From: Hydrogenophilales bacterium | Lineage (GTDB): Bacteria; Pseudomonadota; Gammaproteobacteria; Burkholderiales; Thiobacillaceae | Length of the DNA: 64,000 nucleotides | Reading direction: 5' to 3' | Assembly: GCA_016703155.1 (NCBI GenBank) | Contig: JADJCP010000001.1 | Span: 186,001 to 250,000, forward strand | In this document: piece by piece, positions 1-9,794 of the stretch | Layout of the letters: every line of letters starts with the position of its first letter | Position numbering within the stretch: the stretch's first letter is position 1 | Notes under the pieces: model-generated | Database searches by the model: none | What the model saw: only the letters and a program-made list of their open reading frames with translations | What the model was told of the DNA's origin: nothing | Made by a program: the position numbers and the translations under genes

Positions 1-458
1 CGCTGGGTTTCGGCAAGTCGAGTTTTTCCTACGGCCTGACGGCGACCCGACAACTCAGCGACAACGCCACAGCCGTATTCGAAGCGAACCAGATCCGCTT
101 CCAGACTTACGAATACGACAGCGGCGACCGAGTCCGCTTCGGCACCGAGAATCGCTTGAACGGCGCGCTGTCGTATCGTCTGATGACCGACCCGGCAAGC
201 AAATTCCGCCTCGATGGCAATGTCGAATTGAATTACCTCAGCCTGGGCCGCGATGTTGAAAACGGTATCGGCGCCGAGGCGACCGGGGGCGACATGATCT
301 ACGGTGTCGTTGGCGTGCGTCTGTACAAGGACAATATGAGCCTCGGTCTGGCGCTGAAGAAGCCAATCTGGACCGACCTGAACGAGGAAGACCTGCAACA
401 GGGTGCCGAAGGCAAGGAGAAATACCGCTTCATCGCCACCTTCTCGGCGCTGTTCTGA
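1..458 (+). CDS. C-terminal part of an outer-membrane beta-barrel protein (5' end outside window)
   Basis: The frame is open from base 3 and ends at 458, so only the last ~151 residues are present. They show alternating polar/aromatic stretches typical of transmembrane beta strands and end in ...FSALF, with the terminal Phe used by outer-membrane barrels as an assembly signal. It lies 10 bp upstream of cbiM, so it may be the outer-membrane entry route of the Ni/Co uptake locus. That role is inferred from position only. The family cannot be named from this fragment; a transporter or porin-like barrel is most likely. Confidence 0.6.
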   Translation, partial: LGFGKSSFSYGLTATRQLSDNATAVFEANQIRFQTYEYDSGDRVRFGTENRLNGALSYRLMTDPASKFRLDGNVELNYLSLGRDVENGIGAEATGGDMIYGVVGVRLYKDNMSLGLALKKPIWTDLNEEDLQQGAEGKEKYRFIATFSALF

Positions 459-468
459 GCCCGGCGGC

Positions 469-1119
469 ATGCATATCCCCGACGGTTTCATCGCCCCGCA
501 GATGTATCTGCCGCTCTACGGCCTGGCTGCTGGCTTGTGGGCCTACGGGGCGAGACGCGTCGGGCGCGATCTCGATGAGGCCAGCCTGCCCTGGCTGGCT
601 TCGCTGACGGCGGCATCCTTCGCCCTGTCGTTCGTCGCCCTGCCCTTGCCCGGCGGCACCAGTGCGCATGTCACTGGCGTCGGCCTGCTCGCGGTACTGT
701 TCGGGCCCTGGCATGCCTTCATGGCCGCGTCCATGGTCTTCGTCATCCAGGCCTTGCTGTTCGGCGACGGCGGCGTCACCACCCTGCCGCTCAACGCCTT
801 GGCCATGGGTTTCGTCGGGGCCATTTCGGCCTATGGCGTATACCGCGTCACACCGGAGCGGTGGCGCGTCATCGGGGTTTTTCTCGCCGGCTGGATCGGT
901 CTGTTCCTGCCGGCACTGTTGATTGCACTTGCCCTGGGCGCGCAGCCGCTGATCGCCCACGACGCCGCCGGAGTGCCGCTGTATTTTCCATTTGGTTTTG
1001 CCATTACCCTGCCTGCCCTGCTCATCCCGCATGCCCTCCTGGGCATCGGCGAGGGCGCGCTGAGCGTCCTGGGCTGGCGTCTGGTCGAGCGCTTGCGCGT
1101 GCGCTACCGCAATGACTGA
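469..1119 (+). CDS. cbiM: Energy-coupling factor transporter substrate-specific component CbiM (Ni/Co)
   Basis: Integral-membrane S component (216 aa) that captures Co2+ or Ni2+ for an ECF-type ABC importer. The chosen ATG gives the N-terminus MHIPDG, the hallmark of CbiM/NikM whose His2 region coordinates the metal; an upstream in-frame start would bury it. Several hydrophobic segments follow, and the stretch around GGTSAHVTGVG carries a further conserved His. It overlaps cbiQ by 8 bp, and cbiO follows, giving a compact M-Q-O operon. No separate CbiN is seen. Cobalt versus nickel cannot be decided from the sequence; a cobalamin adenosyltransferase lies at 17.4 kb but in a different transcription unit. 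Confidence 0.9.
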   Translation: MHIPDGFIAPQMYLPLYGLAAGLWAYGARRVGRDLDEASLPWLASLTAASFALSFVALPLPGGTSAHVTGVGLLAVLFGPWHAFMAASMVFVIQALLFGDGGVTTLPLNALAMGFVGAISAYGVYRVTPERWRVIGVFLAGWIGLFLPALLIALALGAQPLIAHDAAGVPLYFPFGFAITLPALLIPHALLGIGEGALSVLGWRLVERLRVRYRND

Positions 1120-1810
1120 GCGCTACGTCGCACGCCCATCGGGGACACGCCTGATCCAGGGACGGCCCAGCGATCACGCCGACACGACGGCTCCGACGTA
1201 CCTGCCGTATGCTGCGACCGCGAGCACGGAACCCGGCGCGGCGGTCCACCCCAAGGTGCGTGGCGAACAGATCAAGCTATTGGCCTACGCCCTGGCGACG
1301 GTCGTGATTTCGGCCCTCACCGAACCGCTGTGGTTGGCCACCGCGCTTTTCGGGGTGATCCTGCTTGCCGGTCGCGATGCACCGACCTTGCTGCGTCGGG
1401 CCATTCTGGCCACGCTCGCCTTCAGTGCCGTGGTATCCCTGGCTTATATCGTTCAGACAGTCTGGATCAGCGGAACCATCCCCTGGAAATGGCTGTGGTC
1501 GGTTAATCTGCGCGTTCTTGTCATGGCCCTGCTCACCTTCGTATTCATCCGCCGCACCAACCTGTTCGCCGCGCTGGCGTTCTCCCGACGCCTGTCGTTC
1601 ATGCTGGTGCTCGCCGTCAGCCAGTCGCTGGGCTTGCGCCGCACCCTCGACGATTTCCGCCTGGCCATGCATAGCAGGGGTCTGCGCCGCGCCGGGCTGC
1701 GCGACCGCTACCGGGCCGCCGCCCACGCCGCCGGCTGGCTGCTGGACCGTGCCCTGGCCAATGCCCATGAGTCGGCCCAGGCCTTGCAATCACGAGGACT
1801 GTTCCGATGA
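1112..1810 (+). CDS. cbiQ: ECF transporter transmembrane component CbiQ/EcfT
   Basis: Transmembrane scaffold (232 aa) that couples ATP hydrolysis by CbiO to CbiM. After a ~50-residue polar N-terminus come hydrophobic segments. The C-terminal half has two Ser-Arg-Gly-type coupling motifs (AMHSRGL and QSRGLF), corresponding to the Ala-Arg-Gly signatures of EcfT proteins that dock into the ATPase. It starts inside the end of cbiM and overlaps cbiO by 4 bp, so translation is probably coupled. Sequence conservation of EcfT is low, so the call rests on the motif pair plus the operon. Confidence 0.8.
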   Translation: MTERYVARPSGTRLIQGRPSDHADTTAPTYLPYAATASTEPGAAVHPKVRGEQIKLLAYALATVVISALTEPLWLATALFGVILLAGRDAPTLLRRAILATLAFSAVVSLAYIVQTVWISGTIPWKWLWSVNLRVLVMALLTFVFIRRTNLFAALAFSRRLSFMLVLAVSQSLGLRRTLDDFRLAMHSRGLRRAGLRDRYRAAAHAAGWLLDRALANAHESAQALQSRGLFR

Positions 1811-2580
1811 TTCAGGTCGAAAATCTGGGACACCGCTATGGCGACAAGACCAGTCTGAAAGACATCAGCTTCAACATCGCCGCGGGCGAAAAAACGGTGC
1901 TGCTGGGCAGTAATGGTTGCGGCAAATCGACCTTGTTGAAGATACTCGACGGCCTGGTCACCCCCAGCGAGGGTACATGCCGCTATGACGGCGAGCCCGT
2001 GACGCCCGGACGCATCAAGCAGGGCCCGCTGCGCGCCCGATTCCGGCGCGAAGTCGCGCTGCTGTTCCAGAACCCGGACGTCATGCTGTTCAATCCCACG
2101 GTGCACGACGAGATCGCCTTCGGGCCACGTCAGTTCGGCCTGAGTGACATTGATGCGCGCGTCCGGCATTGGGCGAACCTGGTCGGGGTCGAGTCCTTTC
2201 TGGAACGTCCGCCCTTCACCCTGTCCGGCGGCGAAAAACAGAAGGTGGCGCTCGCCGCGCTATTGGCCAGCGAACCCAAGCTGCTGCTGCTCGATGAGCC
2301 GGCCGCCGCGCTGGACCCGCGCACCACGGGCTGGCTGGTCGATTTCCTCGCCGAATTGCCCATCACCACCCTGACCACGACGCATAACCTGAGCCTGGCG
2401 CCGGAGCTCGGCCGCCGTGCGCTCGTCCTGGACGAAGCGCACCGGCTGGTTTACGACGGTGCCATCGAGCCATTCCTGGCCGACATCGACGCCCTGATCG
2501 CCGCCAATCTGGTGCACAGCCACCGACATCGCCATGGCGGCGTCGAGCATCGACATTTCCACAGCCACGACTGGCAATAG
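1807..2580 (+). CDS. cbiO: ECF transporter ATPase CbiO with histidine-rich tail
   Basis: Cytoplasmic ATP-binding subunit (257 aa) energising metal uptake. Walker A GSNGCGKST is at residues 34-42, the ABC signature LSGGEKQK lies mid-protein, Walker B LLLLDEP follows and the switch His is in TTTHNL. The last ~20 residues hold about nine histidines (HSHRHRHGG and HRHFHSH), unusual for the ATPase itself and probably a Ni/Co-binding or buffering tail. It is the last gene of the cbiMQO operon and is followed by an 84-bp gap containing a FliA promoter for the next gene. Confidence 0.9.
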   Translation: MIQVENLGHRYGDKTSLKDISFNIAAGEKTVLLGSNGCGKSTLLKILDGLVTPSEGTCRYDGEPVTPGRIKQGPLRARFRREVALLFQNPDVMLFNPTVHDEIAFGPRQFGLSDIDARVRHWANLVGVESFLERPPFTLSGGEKQKVALAALLASEPKLLLLDEPAAALDPRTTGWLVDFLAELPITTLTTTHNLSLAPELGRRALVLDEAHRLVYDGAIEPFLADIDALIAANLVHSHRHRHGGVEHRHFHSHDWQ

Positions 2581-2624
2581 CCCACACCCGGGGAACTGTC
2601 TTGCGGAAAGCTCGATAAATTCAC

Positions 2625-2651
2625 TAAAGTTTTCCCCTGCGATGCCGATAT
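2625..2651 (+). promoter_or_regulatory. FliA (sigma-28) promoter upstream of heme-c/GGDEF/EAL gene
   Basis: TAAAGTTT (2625-2632), an 11-nt spacer and GCCGATAT (2644-2651) match the flagellar sigma-28 consensus TAAAGTTT-N11-GCCGATAA at all but the last base. The ATG at 2665 is only 14 nt past the -10 element, so the transcript would have a leader of a few bases, or translation starts at a later ATG such as 2683. Confidence 0.8.
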
Positions 2652-2664
2652 CCGCTGGTCAGCT

Positions 2665-5164
2665 ATGAATAGCGTCAGACCCATGCCACCCGCTTACGCA
2701 GCGCAAGCCACCCAAGCAGAAGCTGTCCAGCCCTGGACATCCTATGCAAGCTCCTTCAGGGACTTGCACTTGCTGCGGCGCGGCGTCTGGATCGTCGTGA
2801 TTCTGTGGAGCGTGCTCGTTGGCATCTCGCTGTTCGCGAACATCAAGATCCATTACCAGAACGCCCATCAGCAGGCCCACAACACGGCGATGGACCACTT
2901 CAGGAAGGATCTGGCCTTCCGGCTCTGGGCCACCGGGCGCGGCGGACTCTATATCGAAGTCCAGGATGACACGCCGCCCATCGACTACCTGAGCTTTCTC
3001 CCCGACCGGGACATCACCACGGAGGACGGCAAACATCTGACGCTGTACGACCCGGCCTCGGCACTGAGCCATCTGACCATGCTGCATGGTGATCTGTACG
3101 GCATACCCAGCCGGATTGTCAGCCCCGCGCCATTCAACCCGGCCAACCTCCCGGATCCTTGGGAAGCCAAGGCCATCGAGGCCTTCCGGCGTGGCGCGAC
3201 GGAGATCACCGAAATCACCGAACTCCAGGGCAGGCCGCATCTGCGCGTCATTCGCCCGGTACATACCCAGCAGTCCTGCATGAAGTGTCACGCTCAACAG
3301 GGCTATCAGGTCGGCGCCATCAATGCCGGTGTCGGCGTTGCCGTCGACCTGAAGGATTTCACGGATGCGGCGCGCCATGCCGCACTGGTCAGCGCGGCAT
3401 CGCATGGCGGCTTCTGGCTGATCGGACTGATCGGCATTGGTTTCGGCACGCGACGCTTGCGGCAACAGTGGCAGGAAAATCAGGATCACATGGCGGAAAC
3501 CAACCTGGCCGCGCAAGTCTTCGAGAACGGCCTGCAAGCCGTGATCATTACCGATGCCCAGGCGCGCATCATCCGGGTGAATCGCATGTTTACCGAACTG
3601 ACCGGATACTCCCCCGAGGAAGTGATCGGAAAAACCCCGGCATTGCTCAAGTCGGAGCGCCACGAACCCCCGTTCTACAAAGAAATGTGGCGGGCCATGC
3701 TCGACGAGGGCCGCTGGATGGGAGAAATCTGGAATCGGCGCAAGAACGGCCAGATTTTCACGGTGTGGCAGACCATCTCCTCGGTACGCGACGAATCCGG
3801 CAACGTGCGCTATTTCATCAGCATGTTCCAGGACATCACCGACCAGAAAGAGGTCAACGATCACATCTACATGCTGGCCCATTTCGATGCCTTGACGATG
3901 CTGCCGAACCGGCAATTGATGAGCGACCGCATCGATCATGCCGTCGAACGCGCCCGGCGCCAGGAACAGATGCTTGCCCTGCTGTTTGTCGACCTGGACC
4001 AGTTCAAGAAAATCAACGACACCCTGGGCCACGGCGCCGGTGACCGCCTGCTGGCCGTGGCCGCGAAACGGCTGATGAACTGCGTGCGTACCAGCGACAC
4101 GGTGGCACGGCTCGGCGGCGACGAATTCGCCATCCTGCTGGAGGATATCGACGAGCCGGCGGACATTGAACGGATCGGCGAAAAAGTGCTCAAGGAAATC
4201 GCCATGCCGATCGAGCTTGAGGGACGCGAATGGTATATCGGCGCGAGTATCGGCATCAGCATGTTCCCGAAAGACGGCAATGATCTGAGCTCATTGCTGA
4301 AAAACGCCGATACCGCCATGTACCGGGCCAAGCACGAGGGACGCAACCGGCTTTGCTTCTTCGACGAAACCATGGCGGAACAGGCCACGTTGCGGCTAAC
4401 GCTGGAAACCGCATTGCGCCTGGCCCTGGAAAGACAGGCCTTTACCCTGCACTATCAACCGCAGATCGACATCGCCAGTGGCAAGACCGTCGGCGTCGAG
4501 GCCCTGATCCGCTGGCGGCGCGACGGCACACTGGTTTCGCCCGCTGAATTCATCCCACTCGCCGAAGAGACCGGACTCATCGTGCCCATGGGGCAGTGGA
4601 TGATCGCCACCGCCTGTCGTGAGATACTCGAACTCTCCCGCGAGTTGGGCTACGGTCTGCGACTTGCGGTCAACATCTCGGCGCGCGAGATCGTCTCGCC
4701 CAGTTTCCTCGATGACCTGCGCGCCATCCTGGAGCGCACCGGCATGCCAGCGCACTGGCTGGAACTGGAGATCACCGAAAGCATTGCCATGCACGACATC
4801 ACCAAAACCGCCACCTTGCTGAAGAACGTATCGGCACTGGGCATGACCATCGCCATCGACGATTTCGGCACCGGGCACTCGTCACTGGCCTATTTGAAGC
4901 AGCTGCCCGTGGATTATTTGAAGATCGACCGTACCTTCGTCCGCGACATTCCCGGCGACAAGGAGGACAGCACCATCGTCCGCACCATCATCACCATGTC
5001 CCGGACGCTGGATGTCCAGGTCATCGCCGAAGGGGGTCGAAACCGAAGAACAACTGGAATTCCTGCGCCAGGAAGGCTGTGACCTCGCCCAGGGCTACTA
5101 CCTCTCGAAACCCATCGCCATCGCCGACCTGAAAGCCTTCCTGCGCCAGCATGAAGCCGGATAA
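2665..5164 (+). CDS. Membrane sensor with periplasmic heme-c domain, PAS, GGDEF and EAL (frameshift near the end)
   Basis: Predicted c-di-GMP synthesis/degradation enzyme. A membrane segment at ~42-62 is followed by a periplasmic region resembling the Tll0287/DUF3365 sensor family with a heme-c site CMKCH at 205-209, a second membrane segment ~246-265 and PAS ~285-390. GGDEF at 484-488 is preceded by the RxxD inhibitory site RTSD, and EAL starts at 612, so both catalytic signatures are intact. The frame as given stops at 5082 after VIAEGG. Removing one G from the run 5032-5036 restores VIAEGVETEEQ and a normal EAL end at 5164, overlapping copA by 14 bp. Start 2665 lacks a Shine-Dalgarno; see the FliA promoter. 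Confidence 0.85.
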
Positions 5165-7501
5165 GCCCGCTACCCGGCAGTGCGCGCTCGACCTGCCCAT
5201 TGCCGGCATGACCTGCGCGGCCTGCTCGACACGCCTGGAAAAAAATCTGAATCGCCTGGAAGGCGTCAGCGCCAGCGTCAACCTCGCAGCGGAAAAAGCA
5301 CACATCGAGTTCAAACCTGATCAAATCAGCGCCGAGTCCATTCTCGACCGAATCGCCAAAACGGGTTTTTCGGTACCGCGTCGAATCCTGGACCTGCGGC
5401 TTACCGGAATGACCTGTGCCGCCTGCGCCGAGCGCATCGAAAAAGTGCTCAATGCCCTGCCCGGCACCGAAGCGCGCGTCAATCCCGCCAGCGAAATCGC
5501 GCGTATCCATTTCCAGCCGGGCTTGACCGACCTCGACACCATGTTGGCCGCCATCGCCAAAGCCGGTTATGGCGCTTTCCCGATCACCGAAGCCAGCCGC
5601 GCCGAGGAAAAGGCACGCAAGATGGCGGCGTACCATCGGGAACTGGTCGAGTTCGGTTTTTCCGCCCTGTTTACCCTGCCCTTGCTCGCGGAAATGCTGT
5701 TCATGTTCAGCGGCGGCCACGGCTTGCTACCCGGCTGGCTGCAATGGCTCCTGGCGACACCGGTCCAGTTCCTCGCCGGCAAGCGCTTCTACACTGGCGC
5801 CTGGCATGCCCTGCGCGGCGGCGGCGCCAACATGGATGTACTCGTCGCGCTCGGCACCAGCGCGGCCTATTTCTTCAGCGTGGCGACGCTGGTCTTCAGC
5901 CTGGGCGGCCACCTCTACTTCGAAGCCAGCGCCGCCGTCGTCACCCTGGTGCGACTGGGCAAACTCCTGGAAAGCCGCGCCAAGGGCAAGACCTCATCGG
6001 CCATCGAACAGCTCCTCGCCTTGACCCCCAAGAGCGCGCGCATCGAGCGCGATGGCGAAGCGGTACTGCTGGATATCAACCTGATTCAGCCCAACGACAT
6101 CGTCGTCATTCAGGCCGGTGAACGCATCCCGGTCGATGGCACGGTGGTATCCGGACGCTCCGATCTTGACGAAAGCCTGCTCACCGGCGAAAGCCTGCCG
6201 GTCAGCAAAAGCGCCGACAGTCCGGTCTACGCCGGCACGCAAAATCTGGACGGTCTGCTCAAGGTCCGCGCCGAGGGCGTCGGCAGCCACACACAGTTGA
6301 TGGAGATCGTCCGGCTGACCGAGGCAGCACAGGGCTCGAAGGCTCCCATCCAAAAGCTCGCCGATCGCATCTCCGGCATCTTCGTGCCCACCGTGATTGG
6401 CCTGGCCGCCCTGACCTTCCTCGGCTGGTGGCTCTATTCGGGGACCCGCTGAGCGGTCTGATTCCCGCCGTCACTGTCCTGGTCATCGCGTGTCCATGCG
6501 CCCTGGGCCTGGCGACACCCACCGCGGTCATGGTCGGCCTGGGCCGAGGCGCCCAACTGGGCATCCTGATCCGCGATGCCGAAGCCCTTGAGCGCGCCGA
6601 ACGACTCAGCCTGCTGGCTATCGACAAGACCGGCACCCTAACCGAAGGCAAGCCCAGACTCGCAAAGTTGCTGGCCGACCCCGGGCAGGACGCGTCGCGA
6701 CTGCTGCAACTCGCCGCCAGCCTCGAACAAGGCTCCCGCCATCCGATAGCCCTGGCCATCCGCGACGCCGCCGCGCAGGCCGGCCTTACCCCACTACCGA
6801 TCAGCGACTTTGAAAACATGCCCGGGACAGGGGTGTGCGCCACCGTCGATGGCGAGCGACTGTGCCTGCGCGCGACGCAAGCCGACACGACAGCCGACAT
6901 CGGTCCGGCCACCTGGGTGGAACTTGTCACGCCGAACGCGCAGTTGGGCCGGTTGGCCTTCAAGGATCGAATCCGCGTCACGTCCGCCGCTGCCGTGGCG
7001 CGGCTGAAGCACTCGGGTATTCGTGTGGTGATGCTCACCGGCGACAATGCCGCGACTGCCGCCGCCATCGCTCACGAGGCGGGCATCAGCGAAAGTCGCG
7101 CCGGCATTCGGCCCCAGGAAAAAAGTGCCGCGCTGCTGGCGTTGAAGTCGCCCGGCATAATCGTTGGCATGGCCGGCGACGGCATCAACGATGCCCCGGC
7201 CCTGGCCAGAGCCGACATCTCCTTCGCCATGCACTCAGGTTCGGATATCGCCCTGGAAGCCGCCGATATCACCTTGATGCGCGACGATCTCAACGCCATC
7301 GTCGATGCCATAGCGCTGTCCAAGGCGACACTGCGCAAGATTCGCCAGAACCTGTTCTTCGCCTTCGTCTACAACATCCTCGCCCTACCCCTCGCCGCCC
7401 TGGGCCTGCTCAACCCGGTCATCGCCGGAGCCGCCATGGCCATGTCCTCGGTATCGGTGGTGACGAACTCGCTTCTGCTAAAAAAATGGCGTCCCGGTTG
7501 A
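5151..7501 (+). CDS. copA: Copper-translocating P1B-type ATPase CopA (frameshift in the middle)
   Basis: Exports Cu(I) across the inner membrane (about 783 aa once repaired). It has two N-terminal heavy-metal-associated domains with GMTCAAC (first at 19-25, second near 84), then membrane helices, the actuator TGES, the metal-binding ACPCALG helix, the phosphorylation site DKTGT and the hinge GDGINDAP. The frame opened at 5151 stops at 6452 just before the CPC helix; the rest continues in another frame. Adding one G to the run 6440-6443 joins them. The 3' end is convergent with the small gene ending at 7526. No CueR-type regulator or chaperone is adjacent. Confidence 0.9.
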
Positions 7502-7525
7502 GTGCCCAGATATACGCAAGCTAAG

Positions 7526-7804
7526 TCAGCGGGTGGTTGTGGTGGTCGTTTTACGCTTCTTGATCGTACCGTCTTTACGATATTTGACCTTTTCGGTGGT
7601 CGTCGTCGTACCACCGCCGTTTCCAGCTTCCGAGCCAGCGGTCTGACCCGCTGTTCCGCCCTGAGTCCCTCCCGAGTTGCCGGTCTGGCCCGTCTCACCA
7701 CTCTCGGGGGCCGGAGTACACTGCGGGGGATAGCACGGCACGGCGAAGGCATATGCCTGGCCGCTCAATGCGATACATGAAATGAACACGAGTGCACGAA
7801 ACAT
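7526..7804 (-). CDS. Small secreted Gly/Thr-rich protein of unknown function
   Basis: 92 aa. The ATG at 7804 is chosen because it directly precedes a signal peptide (MFRALVFISCIALSGQAYA) and a GAGAGGA-like ribosome site lies upstream; a longer in-frame version would put 20 residues before it. The mature part begins FAVPCYPPQC, then a low-complexity Gly/Thr/Gln stretch, and ends with a basic KYRKDGTIKKRK segment and a run of threonines. No domain is recognised. It is divergent from the glycine-zipper gene at 7988 and convergent with copA. Confidence 0.6.
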   Translation of the reverse strand: MFRALVFISCIALSGQAYAFAVPCYPPQCTPAPESGETGQTGNSGGTQGGTAGQTAGSEAGNGGGTTTTTEKVKYRKDGTIKKRKTTTTTTR

Positions 7805-7892
7805 GATAGGCCACCATCCTCTCTTGTCATGGATATCGCTTTCAACGCCCACACCGGGCGGCATGACTCTATCCAGAAAATCCCATTGGCGG

Positions 7893-7912
7893 TTGTAACA
7901 CTTTGTAACACA
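7893..7912 (+). promoter_or_regulatory. Tandem 10-bp direct repeat, possible response-regulator site
   Basis: TTGTAACACT at 7893-7902 is followed at once by TTGTAACACA at 7903-7912. One-turn tandem repeats of this kind are typical of OmpR-family response regulators. It lies between two divergent genes for small envelope proteins (starts at 7804 and 7988) and could serve both. The regulator is unknown. Confidence 0.4.
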
Positions 7913-7987
7913 TGCTCACCTACCGGTAACCGGCCAGGAACGGGGAACGTCTACTCTGGAACCGTGACGAACCCAAAGGAGCACAAC

Positions 7988-8437
7988 ATGAAAAACAGGA
8001 TCTTTACCACGACACTACTGGCCGCGGGCGTTGCCCTGGCCTCCACGACTGTAGCCGCGTCCGACGAATTGGCCGGCGCTATTGTTCTAGGCGGTACCGG
8101 CGCGGTGCTGGGCCATGCCATCGGTGGTCAGGACGGCGCGGTCATTGGCGGTTTCCTGGGTGCGATACTGGGTGCCGCGGCGGCTGACGACAATGACCGC
8201 CACCGCGATTATCGCGGCGGTCGCGACTATCGCCGGATTTCCCCACCGGTCCATTACATGCCACCGCCACCGAGCTACCGCTGGCGCGACGAATGGCGCG
8301 AGCGCCACGACGGTCGCTGGAACAACGACAACCGTCGCTGGAACGACAAGGGTTGGCGTGACAACGATGGGCGACGCGACGGCTACCGCGATAACCGTGG
8401 CGACCGCGACAATCACGGTGACCGCCATGGCTGGTAG
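7988..8437 (+). CDS. Secreted glycine-zipper protein with Arg/Asp-rich tail
   Basis: 149 aa. The ATG at 7988 follows an AAGGAGC ribosome site and gives a clean signal peptide ending ...TTVAAS. Next comes a glycine-zipper segment of GG/GA-spaced small residues (about 30-65), then a Pro patch and a C-terminal region made of repeated RDN/RWNDN/YRDNRGDRD units. Proteins of this layout are found in the periplasm or outer membrane; function is unknown. Transcribed away from the small gene at 7804 across a 183-bp spacer holding a tandem repeat. Confidence 0.65.
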   Translation: MKNRIFTTTLLAAGVALASTTVAASDELAGAIVLGGTGAVLGHAIGGQDGAVIGGFLGAILGAAAADDNDRHRDYRGGRDYRRISPPVHYMPPPPSYRWRDEWRERHDGRWNNDNRRWNDKGWRDNDGRRDGYRDNRGDRDNHGDRHGW

Positions 8438-8510
8438 GCCTTACGGCCCACGATGCGGCGTCCTCTGACGAGGCCAATTCAAAAACAGGCTTAAAGAAAA
8501 CCACTAACGC

Positions 8511-8537
8511 CCCGACAGGGTGATGGCGCCTGTCGGG
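8511..8537. terminator. Hairpin, possible weak terminator
   Basis: CCCGACAGG (8511-8519) pairs perfectly with CCTGTCGGG (8529-8537) around a 9-nt loop, 73 bp after the glycine-zipper gene and upstream of ald. There is no T-run on either side, so intrinsic termination is uncertain. Confidence 0.35.
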
Positions 8538-8657
8538 AGGCGTCTCATACAGCGACTCTTCCTGTCGTAGCGTCATCGATCACTTCACCGATAGCCCTCG
8601 CTAAACACCGGGGAATGTCATACTATTTTACTTGGGTAATTCTCATGTAATTAACGT

Positions 8658-9767
8658 ATGCACATCGGCATCCCCAAGGAAACCAAGACCGAAGAACACC
8701 GCGTCGCGGCGACGCCAGCGGGCGTGGCGGCGCTAGTCCAGGCTGGGCATAGGGTCACCGTTGGTGCCAGCGCCGGTGCCGCGATCGGTTTCGAGGACGC
8801 CGCTTACGTCGCCGCAGGCGCCCGTCTAGCCGCCGATACGGCGGAGGTCTATCAGGCCGACCTTATCTTCAAGGTCAAGGAGCCTCAGCCCGAGGAAGTA
8901 CAGTATCTGCGCGCCGAGCAGGTTCTTTTTTGCTATTTGCACCTCGCCGCCGCGCCGACGCTAGCCAGCGACCTGTTGAACAGACGCGTCACGGCGATCG
9001 CTTTCGAGACCATCACCGATGCGCAAGGCGGTACGCCCTTGCTGGCCCCCATGTCGCAGGTCGCGGGCCGTCTGTCGATACAAGTCGGCATGCAGGCCCT
9101 GGAGATGAAAAATGGCGGACGTGGCACGTTGCTCGCGGGCGTACCGGGCGTCGCGCCCGGCAAGGTTGTGATTATCGGGGGGGGCCAGGTGGGTGCCAAT
9201 GCCGCGCGAATTGCCCTGGGGATCGGCGCCGATGTCACCTTGCTGGACCGGAATCCAGAGCGCCTGCGTTATTTCGACGATCTTTACCAGGGCCGGTTGC
9301 AGACCCGCTACTCGAACCCCGCGAATCTGGAGGCGTGCCTGCTGCAAGCCGACCTGACCGTCGGCGCGGTCTATCTGCAAGGCAGGCGTGCGCCCCGCCT
9401 CATTCCCCGCGAATGGGTACAACGCATGCCGCGCGGCAGCGCCATCATCGATGTCGCCATCGACCAGGGCGGCATCGCCGAGACTTCACGTCTCACAACC
9501 CATACCTCGCCGTTCTTCGTCGAGGCCGGCGTGGTTCATTACGGCGTCGCCAACATGCCCGGCGCGGTGGCACGCACCAGCACCGCCGCGCTGATGGAAG
9601 CCACCTTGCCCTATCTGCTGAGACTCGCGGCGGGCGGCCCGAAGGCTGCGTTCAGCGCCGACCCTGGCTTCGCGGCGGGCCTGAATCTGGCCAATGGCGC
9701 AGTGTGCCATCCGGGCCTGGCATTGGACCTGAAGCTCGATCATCAACCCTGGCTGGCACTCGTCTAG
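8658..9767 (+). CDS. ald: Alanine dehydrogenase
   Basis: NAD-dependent interconversion of L-alanine and pyruvate plus ammonia (369 aa, family-typical length). It starts MHIGIPKETKTEEHRVAATP, with the substrate-binding Arg of the family at 15. The Lys in KVKEPQPEE and the His in CYLHLAA form the active site, the Rossmann GGGQVGANAA motif binds NAD, and the Asp in IDVAIDQGG completes the site. The ATG at 8658 has no Shine-Dalgarno in an AT-rich leader (ACTATTTTACTTGGG...), so it may be leaderless or poorly initiated. The CDGSH gene follows after 27 bp and may be cotranscribed. Confidence 0.92.
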   Translation: MHIGIPKETKTEEHRVAATPAGVAALVQAGHRVTVGASAGAAIGFEDAAYVAAGARLAADTAEVYQADLIFKVKEPQPEEVQYLRAEQVLFCYLHLAAAPTLASDLLNRRVTAIAFETITDAQGGTPLLAPMSQVAGRLSIQVGMQALEMKNGGRGTLLAGVPGVAPGKVVIIGGGQVGANAARIALGIGADVTLLDRNPERLRYFDDLYQGRLQTRYSNPANLEACLLQADLTVGAVYLQGRRAPRLIPREWVQRMPRGSAIIDVAIDQGGIAETSRLTTHTSPFFVEAGVVHYGVANMPGAVARTSTAALMEATLPYLLRLAAGGPKAAFSADPGFAAGLNLANGAVCHPGLALDLKLDHQPWLALV

Positions 9768-9794
9768 CCACCAAAAACGACAGGAGAACACCAC

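Noticed and set aside
2659..4032. 457-codon minus-strand frame opposite the heme-c/GGDEF/EAL gene
   Set aside because: No domain or ribosome site; the plus-strand protein has clear motifs through this stretch.
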